The notes below the pieces were generated by a model. The model saw only the letters and a program-made list of their open reading frames with translations. It ran no database searches and was not told where the DNA came from. A stretch of 42,419 bases of DNA, from the NCBI GenBank assembly GCA_964529265.1, contig CAZGVW010000217.1, forward strand, positions 1 to 42,419, read 5' to 3'. Source of the DNA: CAZGVW01 sp964529265 (GTDB lineage Bacteria; Planctomycetota; Phycisphaerae; Phycisphaerales; UBA1924). Position numbers and translations under genes: made by a program. This document shows, in pieces, positions 1-8,559 of the stretch (position 1 is its first letter; each line of letters starts with the position of its first letter).

Positions 1-140
1 TCGTCGTCGCTGATGAGCAGTTCCCAGTCGTCCAATGACTGGGCGAGGACACTCTCCACCGCTTCGCGCAGCATCGCCGGTCTGCCGCACGTGGGCGTGA
101 GCACACTGACCATCGGGCGCTGAACGAATGGCGCGGACAT
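1..140 (-). CDS. Glycosyltransferase family 2, N-terminal fragment
   Basis: This is the 5' end of a minus-strand gene that runs off the left edge; about 46 residues are visible. The segment MVSVLTPTCGRP, followed by a helix with AVESVLAQSLDDWELLISDD, is the first beta strand and nucleotide-binding start of GT-A fold GT2 enzymes. These move a sugar from a nucleotide sugar to a cell-surface glycan or lipid. The ATG at 140-138 was chosen because a purine-rich GGGAGGG stretch lies just upstream and the GT2 fold starts ten residues later. Acceptor and sugar cannot be told from this fragment. The family call is secure; the role is not. Confidence 0.75.
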   Translation of the reverse strand, partial: MSAPFVQRPMVSVLTPTCGRPAMLREAVESVLAQSLDDWELLISDD

Positions 141-229
141 GCCCTCCCTCTCATCTCAACCGCGGCAACAGCCGCGCGAGCGCCCTTATACGCCGCCCCC
201 CGGAACGCCGCCACCGAACATGTCCCGGC

Positions 230-1297
230 TCAGCGGGGTTCGATCGCGGTGATTGCCTCTTTCATGGCCTGTTCAAGATCGCTCCGGCCGATCATGACCG
301 GCAGGTCGTTCCGGCCGCTCTTCGCCGAGGCGTCGTGCAGGGCGATCTGACGCGGGGAGAGGAACGGAGCGGGTGAGCGGCCTCCGGCGACGGCCGCGTT
401 GACGCGGGCGGCCTGCATGGGCGTCATCGGGACGAAGCGCCAGGGGGTGGAGCGCAGGGCGTGCTTGTCGTCGCCGGGTGTCGGGCGGAGCGAGCCGCGG
501 TCCTTCGCGGCTTCTTTCCCGAGCGATTTCTCGACGATTCGGCGCTGCGCAGGCGTGGTTGTGTGCACGTGGTGGGCGCACTGCATGCCCGCGGCGCGCG
601 TGACGAGCGAGCCGAACTCGACGACCGAGGGATCGAACTGAACTTCGACGACTTCCGAGTCTTCGATCCAGCCGGTGCGCGTGGCGACGACGCCGTCGAA
701 CCCGCCGAGCAGGGCTTCGCCCTCCCAGAAGCAGTGCATCGCGAAGGAAGCGGTTTCGGGCGTTCGACCGTGCGACTGCTCCTCCGCGGCAAGCAGCGCG
801 AGGTACCCGGGCCGCGAAACGCCCGACGCTTCAAGCGCGGTCACCATGGAGGATGCGAGCGCGACGACGGAATAGTCTTCCGCAAGGCGCGGCGCGAGCG
901 GAGCGCGATCGGCGCTCATGAACCGGACGACCGGGTTGTTCCACGTGGGCTCCTGAAACGAAGTCAAGACGTCGCGATCCGCGCCCTCAACGTTGTTGTA
1001 CACAGCCACGGGCACGAAGAGCGTCTCCGCCGCCTCGACGATGAGCGGATGCGAGAGCGTGGTGCGGCCGTAACCGACGCACGTGGCGCAGCCGGGGACT
1101 TCGTCGAAGAGAACGAGCAGTGGGCGTTTCGCGCGGTGCGCTTCTTCAGTCGCCGCGGCAAAGTCGCGCCGCCATTCGATATCGCCGAGTTCAACCGGAG
1201 TTGCGCGGGTCGAAGCGACCGGGGCGGCCAGCAGCCCCGAGGACACAGCGAACGCAATGAAAAGGCCGGGGAACAGCGCGCACGACACGCTCGACAT
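230..1297 (-). CDS. Exported thioredoxin-like / MsrA-like fusion protein (VPGCxxC type)
   Basis: This 355-residue protein has an N-terminal signal peptide or membrane anchor (residues 1-30). A thioredoxin-like domain follows at about 40-150, with FDEVPGCATC giving a Cys70-x-x-Cys73 redox pair. A second domain at about 183-260 resembles peptide methionine sulfoxide reductase A: HCFWEGEALLGG carries the catalytic-type Cys189 in the CFW context, followed by GVVATRTGW and VEVQFDPSVV. I recognise it as a Cys form of the VPGUxxT thioredoxin-like (seleno)protein group known from planctomycetes. The likely role is extracytoplasmic thiol or methionine repair, with the thioredoxin half perhaps recycling the MsrA half; that is inference. 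An AAGGAG Shine-Dalgarno sits 8 nt before the ATG. The C-terminal ~90 residues are unassigned. Confidence 0.7.
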   Translation of the reverse strand: MSSVSCALFPGLFIAFAVSSGLLAAPVASTRATPVELGDIEWRRDFAAATEEAHRAKRPLLVLFDEVPGCATCVGYGRTTLSHPLIVEAAETLFVPVAVYNNVEGADRDVLTSFQEPTWNNPVVRFMSADRAPLAPRLAEDYSVVALASSMVTALEASGVSRPGYLALLAAEEQSHGRTPETASFAMHCFWEGEALLGGFDGVVATRTGWIEDSEVVEVQFDPSVVEFGSLVTRAAGMQCAHHVHTTTPAQRRIVEKSLGKEAAKDRGSLRPTPGDDKHALRSTPWRFVPMTPMQAARVNAAVAGGRSPAPFLSPRQIALHDASAKSGRNDLPVMIGRSDLEQAMKEAITAIEPR

Positions 1298-1338
1298 TGG
1301 CTCGTCTCCTTCCGGCGGGCGATCCGCCGCGGAAAAGG

Positions 1339-2190
1339 TTACGGCGCCGCCGTCCAGTTCCCAAGCAGCATGCCGAGATCTGAGGAGTTCACCACGCCGT
1401 CACCGTTGGCGTCGGCAAAGAAGAAGTCCGATCCCCACGAGCCGAGCAGCATGCCGAGATCGGTGGAGTTCACCACGCCGTCGGCGTTCACATCCCCCGC
1501 CGGGCGGGAGGCCCGCGCCAGCGTCATCGACGGCCCGCGGCCGAAGGCGTCCTCGCCCGAGTAGATCTGGAGTGTGCCGGTGAGGTCAGGAGGGCCGCCG
1601 CCGCCGCTCGGGGGCGGTGGCGCGTTGTCGGCGGTGATGGCGAGGTAGATCTGGCCGGAGAGCACCCACGGCTGCCAGATCGAGGGATCGAGGTCGGCCG
1701 GGAGCGAGATGATCACGTTGGTATCGGCGCCGATCGTGCTCGAATCATCGCCCGCGACCACGCCGAGCGCTGGGACCGGGATGGGCGTGTTCGAGGAGAT
1801 GTTCCAGTCGGATTCGTCAAAGCCGCGGTCGAGGAAGCGGACATAGACATCCCCTTCCATGTTCTGCCAGGTATCGCTCGCGAGCGTGAGGACGATCATT
1901 CCGCCACCCCAGGCGAAATCGGGGTCGAGCGGGGGGAGTTCCCAGCCCACGAAGGCGTGCGACCAGAAGTTCCGCGTGGCGGGGCCGCCGGGGAAGCCCT
2001 CCGGGTTGAGATCGACGTCGCTGGAGCCCCAGGCGCTGAGGACGATGTTTGAAGCGGGGTCGGTGGCGGAGATGTAGGCCCAGACATCGTCCTGGGCGAT
2101 GCCGAGGTCGATGGGCTTGGATTCGCCGGAGAGGGCGGGGGTCGCCGCGAGCGCGGCTGAGGCAGCCGCGACGGTGAGATTCCGAAGCAT
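1339..2190 (-). CDS. Secreted protein with C-terminal paired dockerin-like EF-hand tag
   Basis: This 283-residue protein has a signal peptide (cleavage near ATPALSG, about residue 22). The body of about 200 residues is rich in Trp, Gly and Asp and I do not recognise it. A Pro/Gly linker (PPPPSGGGGPP) follows. The C-terminus has two dockerin type I-like calcium loops, GDVNADGVVNSTDLGMLLGSW and ADANGDGVVNSSDLGMLLGNW, starting about residue 232. Such tags are frequent at the ends of exported phycisphaeral proteins and probably serve in sorting or surface attachment. A CAGGAG Shine-Dalgarno lies 7-8 nt before the ATG. The catalytic or binding function is unknown. Confidence 0.75.
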   Translation of the reverse strand: MLRNLTVAAASAALAATPALSGESKPIDLGIAQDDVWAYISATDPASNIVLSAWGSSDVDLNPEGFPGGPATRNFWSHAFVGWELPPLDPDFAWGGGMIVLTLASDTWQNMEGDVYVRFLDRGFDESDWNISSNTPIPVPALGVVAGDDSSTIGADTNVIISLPADLDPSIWQPWVLSGQIYLAITADNAPPPPSGGGGPPDLTGTLQIYSGEDAFGRGPSMTLARASRPAGDVNADGVVNSTDLGMLLGSWGSDFFFADANGDGVVNSSDLGMLLGNWTAAP

Positions 2191-2251
2191 TCTGTGGCTC
2201 CTGGTGGCGGACCGGGCGAGCCGGGAGTCCTGCCGGTCGGGGTCCGCCTAG

Positions 2252-2279
2252 TTGCGAATCAGTCTCAACTGTGTACCAT
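2252..2279 (+). promoter_or_regulatory. Possible sigma70-type promoter of the pseudopilin gene
   Basis: TTGCGA (2252-2257), a 16-nt spacer and TACCAT (2274-2279) lie in the divergent gap between the dockerin-tagged protein and the pseudopilin gene. TACCAT is the same hexamer that precedes maf, the UbiA-like gene and the fRMsr gene. Called by eye only. Confidence 0.3.
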
Positions 2280-2354
2280 AGCGGAGTGTTCTCGGGCGTC
2301 AAGATTCCTATCCCACAGAATTCATTCTCATTTGACAGGCGACTAGGCTTCCGG

Positions 2355-3248
2355 ATGCCGAACGGCGGGTCCATCTCGATCCTTGGTCACGAGGGCGTGT
2401 CCCTGCGGGCCGGGTTCACGCTGATCGAACTGCTGGTGGTGGTGGCGATCATCGCGCTGCTGATCGGGATCCTGACGCCGGTGCTGGGGCGGGCGCGTGA
2501 GAGCGCGGCTTCGGCGCGAGACCTCGCCTCGGCGCAGCAGTTGATGGTGGCGTATCACCTGTACGCCGATGAGCACGCGGGGATGGTGCTGCCGGGGTAC
2601 AGGGATGGGCTGGCGGCCATGGACGAGCGGGGCGATCGGGTGACGGGGCTGCCGGCGCTGCGGTGGCCGTGGCGGCTGCTGCCCTACTTTGACTGGAACT
2701 TTGAGGCGATTCATCACGACGCGGAGGCGATCAACAGCCTGCGCGATCGCGGGCCGGAGTGGCATCACTACGCGGTGTCGCTGTACCCGAAGTTCGGGCT
2801 GAACGCGACGTTCATGGGCGGCGATCAGAACGAATACGGGCCGCGGGCCGATGGGACGCTGGCGCCGGCGGTGGAGCGATTGCTCGGAAACGGGTGGTTT
2901 GTGCGGCGGATGGCGGATGCGCCGCAGCCGACGCGGCTGGTGGTGTTTGGAGCGGCCGGGCGCGGGCCGGCGCCGGACTACTTCGAATCGCAGTTTGGCG
3001 TGCTATTTGACGGAAATTTCGTCGTTCGGTCGCCTTTTCTCACCGGGCGGCGGTGGAGCGGCGAGAAACCGGGGGCGGACCCCGATCCCACGCGATTCGG
3101 CAACCTCAGGCCGACACGGGATGGCCGGGTGATCAGCGGTCTGCTCGATGGGCACGCCGAGGCGCTGGCGTGGGAGCGCGCGGACGACATGCGGTCGTGG
3201 GCGCCGACTGCGGATCGGCGGGATTGGCTGCTCGTTTCGCGGCCGTGA
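2355..3248 (+). CDS. Type II secretion-like pseudopilin (prepilin-type N-terminus, DUF1559-like)
   Basis: The class III prepilin signal is clear: a short leader ends in RAG, then FTLIELLVVVAIIALLIGIL. A prepilin peptidase would cleave between Gly and Phe, N-methylate the Phe and leave the hydrophobic helix as the assembly domain. The C-terminal half has GLLDGHAEALAWERADDM, like the H-X9-DG region of planctomycete DUF1559 proteins. The ATG at 2355 gives a 20-residue leader; GTG at 2397 would give a 6-residue leader and is possible. The frame is also open upstream to a GTG at 2271. No other secretion genes lie nearby, so this looks like one of the many stand-alone planctomycete pseudopilins. 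Confidence 0.8.
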   Translation: MPNGGSISILGHEGVSLRAGFTLIELLVVVAIIALLIGILTPVLGRARESAASARDLASAQQLMVAYHLYADEHAGMVLPGYRDGLAAMDERGDRVTGLPALRWPWRLLPYFDWNFEAIHHDAEAINSLRDRGPEWHHYAVSLYPKFGLNATFMGGDQNEYGPRADGTLAPAVERLLGNGWFVRRMADAPQPTRLVVFGAAGRGPAPDYFESQFGVLFDGNFVVRSPFLTGRRWSGEKPGADPDPTRFGNLRPTRDGRVISGLLDGHAEALAWERADDMRSWAPTADRRDWLLVSRP

Positions 3249-3271
3249 ACGGCGGGGGCGGGGGCGGGGCC

Positions 3272-4501
3272 TCAGGCGCGCTGGCGGGACCACGTCGCGA
3301 GCAGGATGTTCATGTCGAGGTAGTTGACCACGCCGTCCTTGTTGAAGTCGGCGCGGGGGTCCGTTCCTCCCAGCAGCGTGAGCATGATGCTGAGATCGCT
3401 GGAGGTGATGACGCCGTCGCGGTTGAGATCGCCGGGGAGGGGCGGGCTGAGGGTCACGTCGAATCGCACGGCGGAGGGGCGGCCGAAGAGCGAAGAACCG
3501 TCGAGAATCATAACGTTGCCGGCGAGTTCGTTTTCGTCGTTGATGGCGACGATTTCGACGAGATCGACGCGGGCGCGGGACGCGATGAAGGGATCGACGT
3601 TCACCATGCCGTCGCCGTGGGTCCAGAGGAAGCCGCGGACGGCGTCGTCGGTGATGTGGGACCAGCCGACGATGACGTTGGAATCGTTGACGTCGAGCGC
3701 GCAGGAGCCGGGTCCGCCGAGGGAGCCGAGTTCGCGCATGCCGGTGGCCTGCGTCCAGCGAAAGGCGCGGTAGAGGCCATCGGCGCGTCGGGACCAACCG
3801 ACGACGACGCCGTTGTTGTTGAGCGCCATGGCCTGCGCAAAGCCGCCGCCCAGGTCTCCGAGGTCGATCATGCCGGTCTGGGTCGTGTGCAGGAAGGCGC
3901 GGGTCTGGCCGTATTTGTCGTAGGACCAGCCGACGACGTCGCCATCATCGTTGATGTCGTGCGCGAAGCTCCAGTCGAGACATTGCGGCGAGAGGACGCC
4001 GAGGTTGTGCGTGGCGTGGTCGGGGGTGTGGCTCAGTGCGCGGACGACGCCGGCGAAGGAACTCCAACCCGCCGCGGCGCCGGTGCGGTTTACGGCCGCG
4101 CCGACGCTGACGGCGCCATCGAGGGAGGGAATGCCTGTGGAGATGCCCGAGGGAAATCTCACGAATCCGGAGGCGCGATCGAACCCATCCTCGAAGGACC
4201 AGCCGGTGATGTGGCCGAGGTCGGAAACGCCGGTGGCTTCACACCAGCCGGGCGGCAGGCCGGGCACCGGGCGCGGCGCTTCGTCGCGCTCCAGGATGAA
4301 CGGTCGCGCCACGGGCCTGCCGTTCTGCGTATCCGCGTAGGCGCCGACGACCTTTCCGCCCGCGCCGATATCCGCGGCGCGAGCGGCGGGAAGATCAATC
4401 ATCGTGATTTCGTTGACGGTCACACCACCGTGCGCGAGTGACGCCACTGCGGCCAGCGACGTCAGCGCAAGCGCGGACCCCCCAAGTTTCTGATAGCGCA
4501 T
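3272..4501 (-). CDS. Secreted HAF-repeat protein with C-terminal dockerin-like tag
   Basis: The protein has 409 residues, with a signal peptide ending near ASLAHG (residue 25). The body is built from repeats of the kind INDDGDVVGWS...RAFLHT..GMIDLGDLGG, the extracellular HAF repeat family (GxGINxxGxVVG followed by an H/R-A-F strand). Four to five copies can be followed. The C-terminus carries two dockerin-like loops, GDLNRDGVITSSDL and ADFNKDGVVNYLDM, each followed by a hydrophobic helix. It is probably a surface or secreted beta-propeller-like protein; the ligand is unknown. The ATG at 4501 was chosen because the signal peptide starts there. A GGAG lies 11 nt upstream. The frame stays open much further upstream into the waaA region, but that part lacks protein-like character. 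Confidence 0.8.
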   Translation of the reverse strand: MRYQKLGGSALALTSLAAVASLAHGGVTVNEITMIDLPAARAADIGAGGKVVGAYADTQNGRPVARPFILERDEAPRPVPGLPPGWCEATGVSDLGHITGWSFEDGFDRASGFVRFPSGISTGIPSLDGAVSVGAAVNRTGAAAGWSSFAGVVRALSHTPDHATHNLGVLSPQCLDWSFAHDINDDGDVVGWSYDKYGQTRAFLHTTQTGMIDLGDLGGGFAQAMALNNNGVVVGWSRRADGLYRAFRWTQATGMRELGSLGGPGSCALDVNDSNVIVGWSHITDDAVRGFLWTHGDGMVNVDPFIASRARVDLVEIVAINDENELAGNVMILDGSSLFGRPSAVRFDVTLSPPLPGDLNRDGVITSSDLSIMLTLLGGTDPRADFNKDGVVNYLDMNILLATWSRQRA

Positions 4502-4763
4502 CCGTGAAGGCTCTCCTGCCGACCGGCCAATCAAGGCCGGACGATGGCTCCCGACGGCGTCCGATCCATCGGTGCACGTCTCGCTCTCGTCTCTCGCGAT
4601 CGGGGACAAGCCTCGCGCCGGTCTTCGAGGCGGTGAACCCCGCTGCCGCTCCAGCGCCGCGAACTGCCGTGCGGCGCCGTGTCCGGCTCGTCCGAAAATA
4701 CAGACACCTCCACCACTTCGCACGAGAATCTCGGAAGTTCCCGCGAAGTTGGATGTCCCCCGG

Positions 4764-6017
4764 TTATGGGGCCTTGGGCGCGCGGCGAAGCAGATCGAGG
4801 AGGAGCGCGGCGTGGCGCTCGGTCGAGCCCTGCTTCGCGCGCACGCACTCGCGCGCGCGAGCGCTCTGCGCGCGTCGCTCGTCTTCGTTTGCGAGGAGTG
4901 AGCGGAGCACGGAGGGGAGTTCGTCCCGGTCGGTTTGGATGATCGCGCGGCGGGCGAGCATTTCGGACACGATGGTGCGGAAATCAGCGACGGCGGGGCC
5001 GATGACCACGGGCTTGCCGAGCGCGGCGGGCTCCATGGGGTCTGAGCCGTAGAGATCGGCGAAGGAGCGGCCGACCACGACGACGTCGGCCAGGGCGTAG
5101 GCCTTGCGGAGTTCGCCGATGGTGTCGAGGAGGAAGCGGTCGGAGGTGGAGGGTTGCGGCGAGGCGCCGGTCGATCGCCTGATACAGCCGGGGAGATCGC
5201 GCGCGGCGTCTTCGAACCACTCGGGGCGGCGCGGGGCGCAGAGGAGTTGAACGCCGGGGGGCGTTGCCCGGTGGAGGAGGTTGTGCTCATCCGGCGCCGT
5301 GCTGCCGGCGACGATGAGGGGCTTCGAGCGATCAATGCCCATTTCACGCGCGAGTTCGTCGGCGCCGGGCACGGAATCTGCGATTTCGGCGCTGTCCCAC
5401 TTCATCGAGCCGGCGATGAGCGTGCGGTCGGGCGAGGCGCCGGCGGCGACGAAGCGATCGCGGTAGCCGTCGTCCTGTGCGGCGACGAGGGCAAGTGAGC
5501 GGAAGAATCGGCCCATGAGGGGGCGGGCGCGGGCGTAGCGCGGGGCGGAGCGGTCGCTGAGGCGGCCGTTGATGATGGCGACGGGAATGCCGCGGCGGGA
5601 GCAGGCGCGGAGGAAATTCGGCCAGAGTTCGAGTTCGACGAGGGCCGCGGCGTCGGGCTGGACGGCGTTGAGGAAGCGGGTCACGGCGCGCGAGAAATCG
5701 ACCGGGTAGCGGACGATGAAGATGCGGCCGGGGCCGGGTTGTCGGTCAGCGAAGGCTTGCTGCGCGCGGGCGATGCCGGTGTCGGTCGAGACCGAAACGA
5801 CGACTTCAACGTCCTCCGAGAGGCGCGCGACGAGGCGCCGGATGAGGTTCACCTCCCCCACTGACACGGCGTGGATGAGGATCCTCGGGCGCTGCTTGGC
5901 GGGGAGGGCCTCGATGCGTCCGAAGCGCTCGGGCCAGCCGCCGCGGGTCTTCCGCATCCACCACGGCGCTGCGACGATGGCGAGGAGGGCGTAGACGAGA
6001 TCGAGCGCGATGGACAT
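4764..6017 (-). CDS. waaA: 3-deoxy-D-manno-octulosonic acid (Kdo) transferase
   Basis: WaaA moves Kdo from CMP-Kdo to lipid IVA at the inner membrane, the first step of LPS core building. The 417 residues fit the family. The N-terminal hydrophobic anchor (about 3-22) is followed by HAVSVGEV, which holds the catalytic Glu of the family's ASxGE motif, then LVELELWPNFLRA, IINGRLSDRS, the GSMKWD box and PMEPAALGKPVVIGP of the GT-B C-terminal domain. The ATG at 6017 was chosen because the membrane anchor starts there; an open frame upstream runs through the tRNA-Val gene and cannot be coding. No Shine-Dalgarno is visible. It is separate from the lpxK/hldE operon but works in the same pathway. The segment between it and the next gene (4502-4763) holds no gene that I can see. 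Confidence 0.9.
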   Translation of the reverse strand: MSIALDLVYALLAIVAAPWWMRKTRGGWPERFGRIEALPAKQRPRILIHAVSVGEVNLIRRLVARLSEDVEVVVSVSTDTGIARAQQAFADRQPGPGRIFIVRYPVDFSRAVTRFLNAVQPDAAALVELELWPNFLRACSRRGIPVAIINGRLSDRSAPRYARARPLMGRFFRSLALVAAQDDGYRDRFVAAGASPDRTLIAGSMKWDSAEIADSVPGADELAREMGIDRSKPLIVAGSTAPDEHNLLHRATPPGVQLLCAPRRPEWFEDAARDLPGCIRRSTGASPQPSTSDRFLLDTIGELRKAYALADVVVVGRSFADLYGSDPMEPAALGKPVVIGPAVADFRTIVSEMLARRAIIQTDRDELPSVLRSLLANEDERRAQSARARECVRAKQGSTERHAALLLDLLRRAPKAP

Positions 6018-6054
6018 GGGTGGCGTTGGGTCGAAGGGCGTGGCAGGCCCTGAA

Positions 6055-6127
6055 TGGGCGGAGTGGGAGTCGAACCCACGACCACTCGCGTGTAAGGCGA
6101 GCGCTCTGGCCACTGAGCTATCCGCCC
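6055..6127 (-). tRNA. tRNA-Val (anticodon TAC)
   Basis: A complete cloverleaf can be drawn on the minus strand: acceptor GGGCGGA/TCCGCCC, D stem GCTC/GAGC, anticodon stem CTCGC/GCGAG around the loop CTTACAC, and T stem GTGGG/CCCAC around TTCGACT. Position 73 is A. The 3' CCA is not encoded. The anticodon TAC reads GTA/GTG valine codons. A weak TATCGT lies at 6157-6162, 29 nt upstream. Confidence 0.95.
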
Positions 6128-6190
6128 GCAGCGGCTGGTCGCCGCGGGGACGATTCACGATACGTTCGCCGCGCGTGGGGAGCGGCGTGG

Positions 6191-8491
6191 TCAGAGCGCC
6201 CGGGACTTCCCGGCGGGCGGTCTGATCATGAAGTCGGGCTGGCGGCGTTCGCCGGCGCGGCCGGGGAGCCGCCAATCCACGTCGCGGTTCTTGGGCGTCT
6301 TGATGAGTTCGTGAAACTCCTCGATGGTCATTGGAGCGACAAATCCATCGTCGTAGAGGACGTTGACGAGCCGGGCGGCGGCGTAACCGGCGCGGCTGTA
6401 CCCCGTGACATGTTCGGAGTCAAAGGTGGAGCGGCCGGGCAGGCGCAGGAAGTAATCACCCTGGCCGTCATCGACGGCGCCGATCGGGCTTTCAAGGAGG
6501 ACGGGGTCAAGGAATCCGCCTTCGACGAGTTCATCCACGCTATCCGGATAGCGGTCGCGGTGCTCGGTTGCATACATGACCATCGCGGTGTGAATCTGGC
6601 GCAGTTGTGTGGAATCCTTCAGCACCTGCGCGTTGCTGCGGGCGCGGCCTAGAGCGGGCAGGAGGATGCCGGCGCTCAGCGCGGGCCACGCGAGGAATGC
6701 GCCCGGGCTGTAGGCGCCGACCGCGCCTGTCATGTTGACGAGGGCCGATCGATCGAGGCGCCAGTGGATGACCAGATCGTCGCCCTCGATCGTCGCCACC
6801 TGCAGCATCGGCTTGGCGTCCGCGGCGAGGGCGCGGAACGGGGGGAGGATGCTCGCGGGCGACTCGCCGCCTGATCCAGGGATGCGAACCCCGTTGTTGA
6901 TCGCGGACATGAGCAAAGAGGTGAGTCCGTATCCGGCGCGCAGCTGGCGGGGCGAATCGATGAACTCGAGGGCGCTCACGCGATCGAGGGGGATCGGCAG
7001 GGCGCGCGTGAATGCCGGATTCGCGGAGATTCCGGCGTCGCCCCGGCCCGCGGCCTGGTCGATGGCGGCGGCGACGGCCTGCGGAGTGAAGCCCGCGATG
7101 AGCCATCGATCAGTGATGGCGCCTGTGAGTTCAATGGGAATGGGCAGGCCGTCGAAGCGCAGGCCGATGTAATCGATTCCGCCCATGGTCCAGCGGCGCA
7201 AACGGACGTAGTCCCCGGGCCCATCCTCCACGTCGTCGATGGCCTGGTTGGCCGTCGCGCAGAGGCGGTCGCACGCTGTGACGAGGCGCGAGCGGTCTTT
7301 GACCGAGACAAGTCCGACGGCGGACAGCATTCCGCCGCCGCCGCTGGACTCCGACGTGTAGGCGCCCGTGACCGTGCCGAGGGCGCCAACGACATCACGG
7401 CCGAGGTCAACTCCCGTTCGCTCGGTGAACATCGCGAGCATTTCCGCGCCTTCGGGCGACACCTCGATCAGAGACACGAGCCATTCCCACGTCTTGCTCC
7501 AGTCGTGGCGACCGAGAAGAGCCGCGGTCGCATCGGCCGGGATGGCGCGGAGATCGGAATCGGCGAGGGGCGATTGCATGGAGGCCAGGGACGCGGACTT
7601 GGTCACAGCGTCTTTCGCCACACCTCTACCGATCAACCATCCATCGCCGTGGCCGAGCGAGAACTCGAGCGTCATGGCGTCGGGCCCGATGAACCCCTCG
7701 GCTTCAAGGCTCTTGAAGATGGCGCCGGCGGCGGGCTCCTGGGCCGCGGCCATCATGCCGAGCATGCCGGTGAGGGGTGCGAAGGCGCCGAGGTCGATCA
7801 ATCCGCGCGCCAGCGGTGAGGCGCCCTGTGGCGGCGCCGGCAGGGCAGCGAACAGGGGCGCCGTTTCGCCGAGGTGGGCGAGGCGAAGTTCATAGCGCCA
7901 TGCGCCGTTCTCGGCGCGCTGGGGGCCGAGCGCGACAACGCCCATCGGGGCATCGATCTCCATCATGCCGGGGAACCGCTCGCTGTCGCGCAGTTCCGGC
8001 TGGACGGGCGCCATCTCCGCGAGGGACTTCATGGTTTCGTGAAGCCGCGCCGCATGCTGCTCGTCCCGGGCAGCGAACTGGATGACGGCGCCGAAGCCTG
8101 GCGCGCCCGTCTCAGGGTCGGGGCCGCGATCGATCACGGCGATGCGCACGGGAAGGCTCAGAAAGCCGACGAGCGCATCGATCACCTGTGGCGGAGCATC
8201 TTCGAGGTCAGGGATCTCGGTCCGCAGATGGGCAAGCCTCGCCGGGAGCATCTCGAACGCTCGGCGGAGGGATGCATCCTTGTGGTCGCCGAAGAAATCG
8301 AGGGGCCGAGCGTGCTCCCACACGAGGAGCGTCTTCGGCGCCTGTTGCGGCTCCTCCGCCCTGGCGGTTGACGCCACGGCAGGCAGGACGCCGAGGGCGG
8401 CGGCGCACGCCACGGCGTGCCACAGAGCGACCTGGCCGGCGCACCTGGTTCGTGAAGAAAATCGAGCGATTGCCGATGTGTAAACGCGCAT
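6191..8491 (-). CDS. Large exported protein with internal pseudopilin-like segment (DUF3352-like)
   Basis: This 766-residue protein has an N-terminal signal peptide ending near ASTARAEE (about residue 45). Residues of about 50-560 look like the DUF3352 type seen in planctomycetes: long alternating segments with LLGRHDWSKTW, FTERTGVDLGRDVVGALG and FTPQAVAAAIDQA. At about 585-680 comes GILLPALGRARSNAQ, then LRQIHTAMVMYATEHRDRYP, which matches the body of planctomycete pseudopilins but sits near the C-terminus. A GGGGAGGT Shine-Dalgarno lies 5 nt before the ATG. The function is unknown; the fusion of a pilin-like assembly helix to a large periplasmic domain is the notable feature. Confidence 0.7.
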   Translation of the reverse strand: MRVYTSAIARFSSRTRCAGQVALWHAVACAAALGVLPAVASTARAEEPQQAPKTLLVWEHARPLDFFGDHKDASLRRAFEMLPARLAHLRTEIPDLEDAPPQVIDALVGFLSLPVRIAVIDRGPDPETGAPGFGAVIQFAARDEQHAARLHETMKSLAEMAPVQPELRDSERFPGMMEIDAPMGVVALGPQRAENGAWRYELRLAHLGETAPLFAALPAPPQGASPLARGLIDLGAFAPLTGMLGMMAAAQEPAAGAIFKSLEAEGFIGPDAMTLEFSLGHGDGWLIGRGVAKDAVTKSASLASMQSPLADSDLRAIPADATAALLGRHDWSKTWEWLVSLIEVSPEGAEMLAMFTERTGVDLGRDVVGALGTVTGAYTSESSGGGGMLSAVGLVSVKDRSRLVTACDRLCATANQAIDDVEDGPGDYVRLRRWTMGGIDYIGLRFDGLPIPIELTGAITDRWLIAGFTPQAVAAAIDQAAGRGDAGISANPAFTRALPIPLDRVSALEFIDSPRQLRAGYGLTSLLMSAINNGVRIPGSGGESPASILPPFRALAADAKPMLQVATIEGDDLVIHWRLDRSALVNMTGAVGAYSPGAFLAWPALSAGILLPALGRARSNAQVLKDSTQLRQIHTAMVMYATEHRDRYPDSVDELVEGGFLDPVLLESPIGAVDDGQGDYFLRLPGRSTFDSEHVTGYSRAGYAAARLVNVLYDDGFVAPMTIEEFHELIKTPKNRDVDWRLPGRAGERRQPDFMIRPPAGKSRAL

Positions 8492-8553
8492 GATTGACCT
8501 CCCCGGGCTGTTTCAACGAGCCCTCTGAGTCCCCTCTCATGGGCCTCTCACCT

Positions 8554-8559
8554 TACAGT
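8554..8559 (+). promoter_or_regulatory. TACAGT box, 7 nt before an alternative TTG start
   Basis: TACAGT overlaps the GTG annotated as start of the heptosyltransferase-like gene and lies 7 nt before an in-frame TTG at 8567. If this is a -10 element, the mRNA would begin at or near the TTG and the GTG could not be used. Confidence 0.35.

Noticed and set aside
2332..2337. TTGACA just upstream of the pseudopilin ATG as a -35 element
   Set aside because: The position 17 nt downstream falls on the ATG itself and has no -10-like hexamer.
3053..4441. A 462-codon plus-strand open frame across the HAF gene, and similar long antisense frames elsewhere
   Set aside because: They are mirror frames of real genes caused by GC-rich third positions. 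They show no domains, signal peptides or start signals.
3272..5347. A 691-codon open frame on the minus strand covering the HAF protein and part of waaA
   Set aside because: Only the part from the ATG at 4501 has a signal peptide and repeats. The rest is Ser/Ala/Arg-rich shadow of waaA in another frame.
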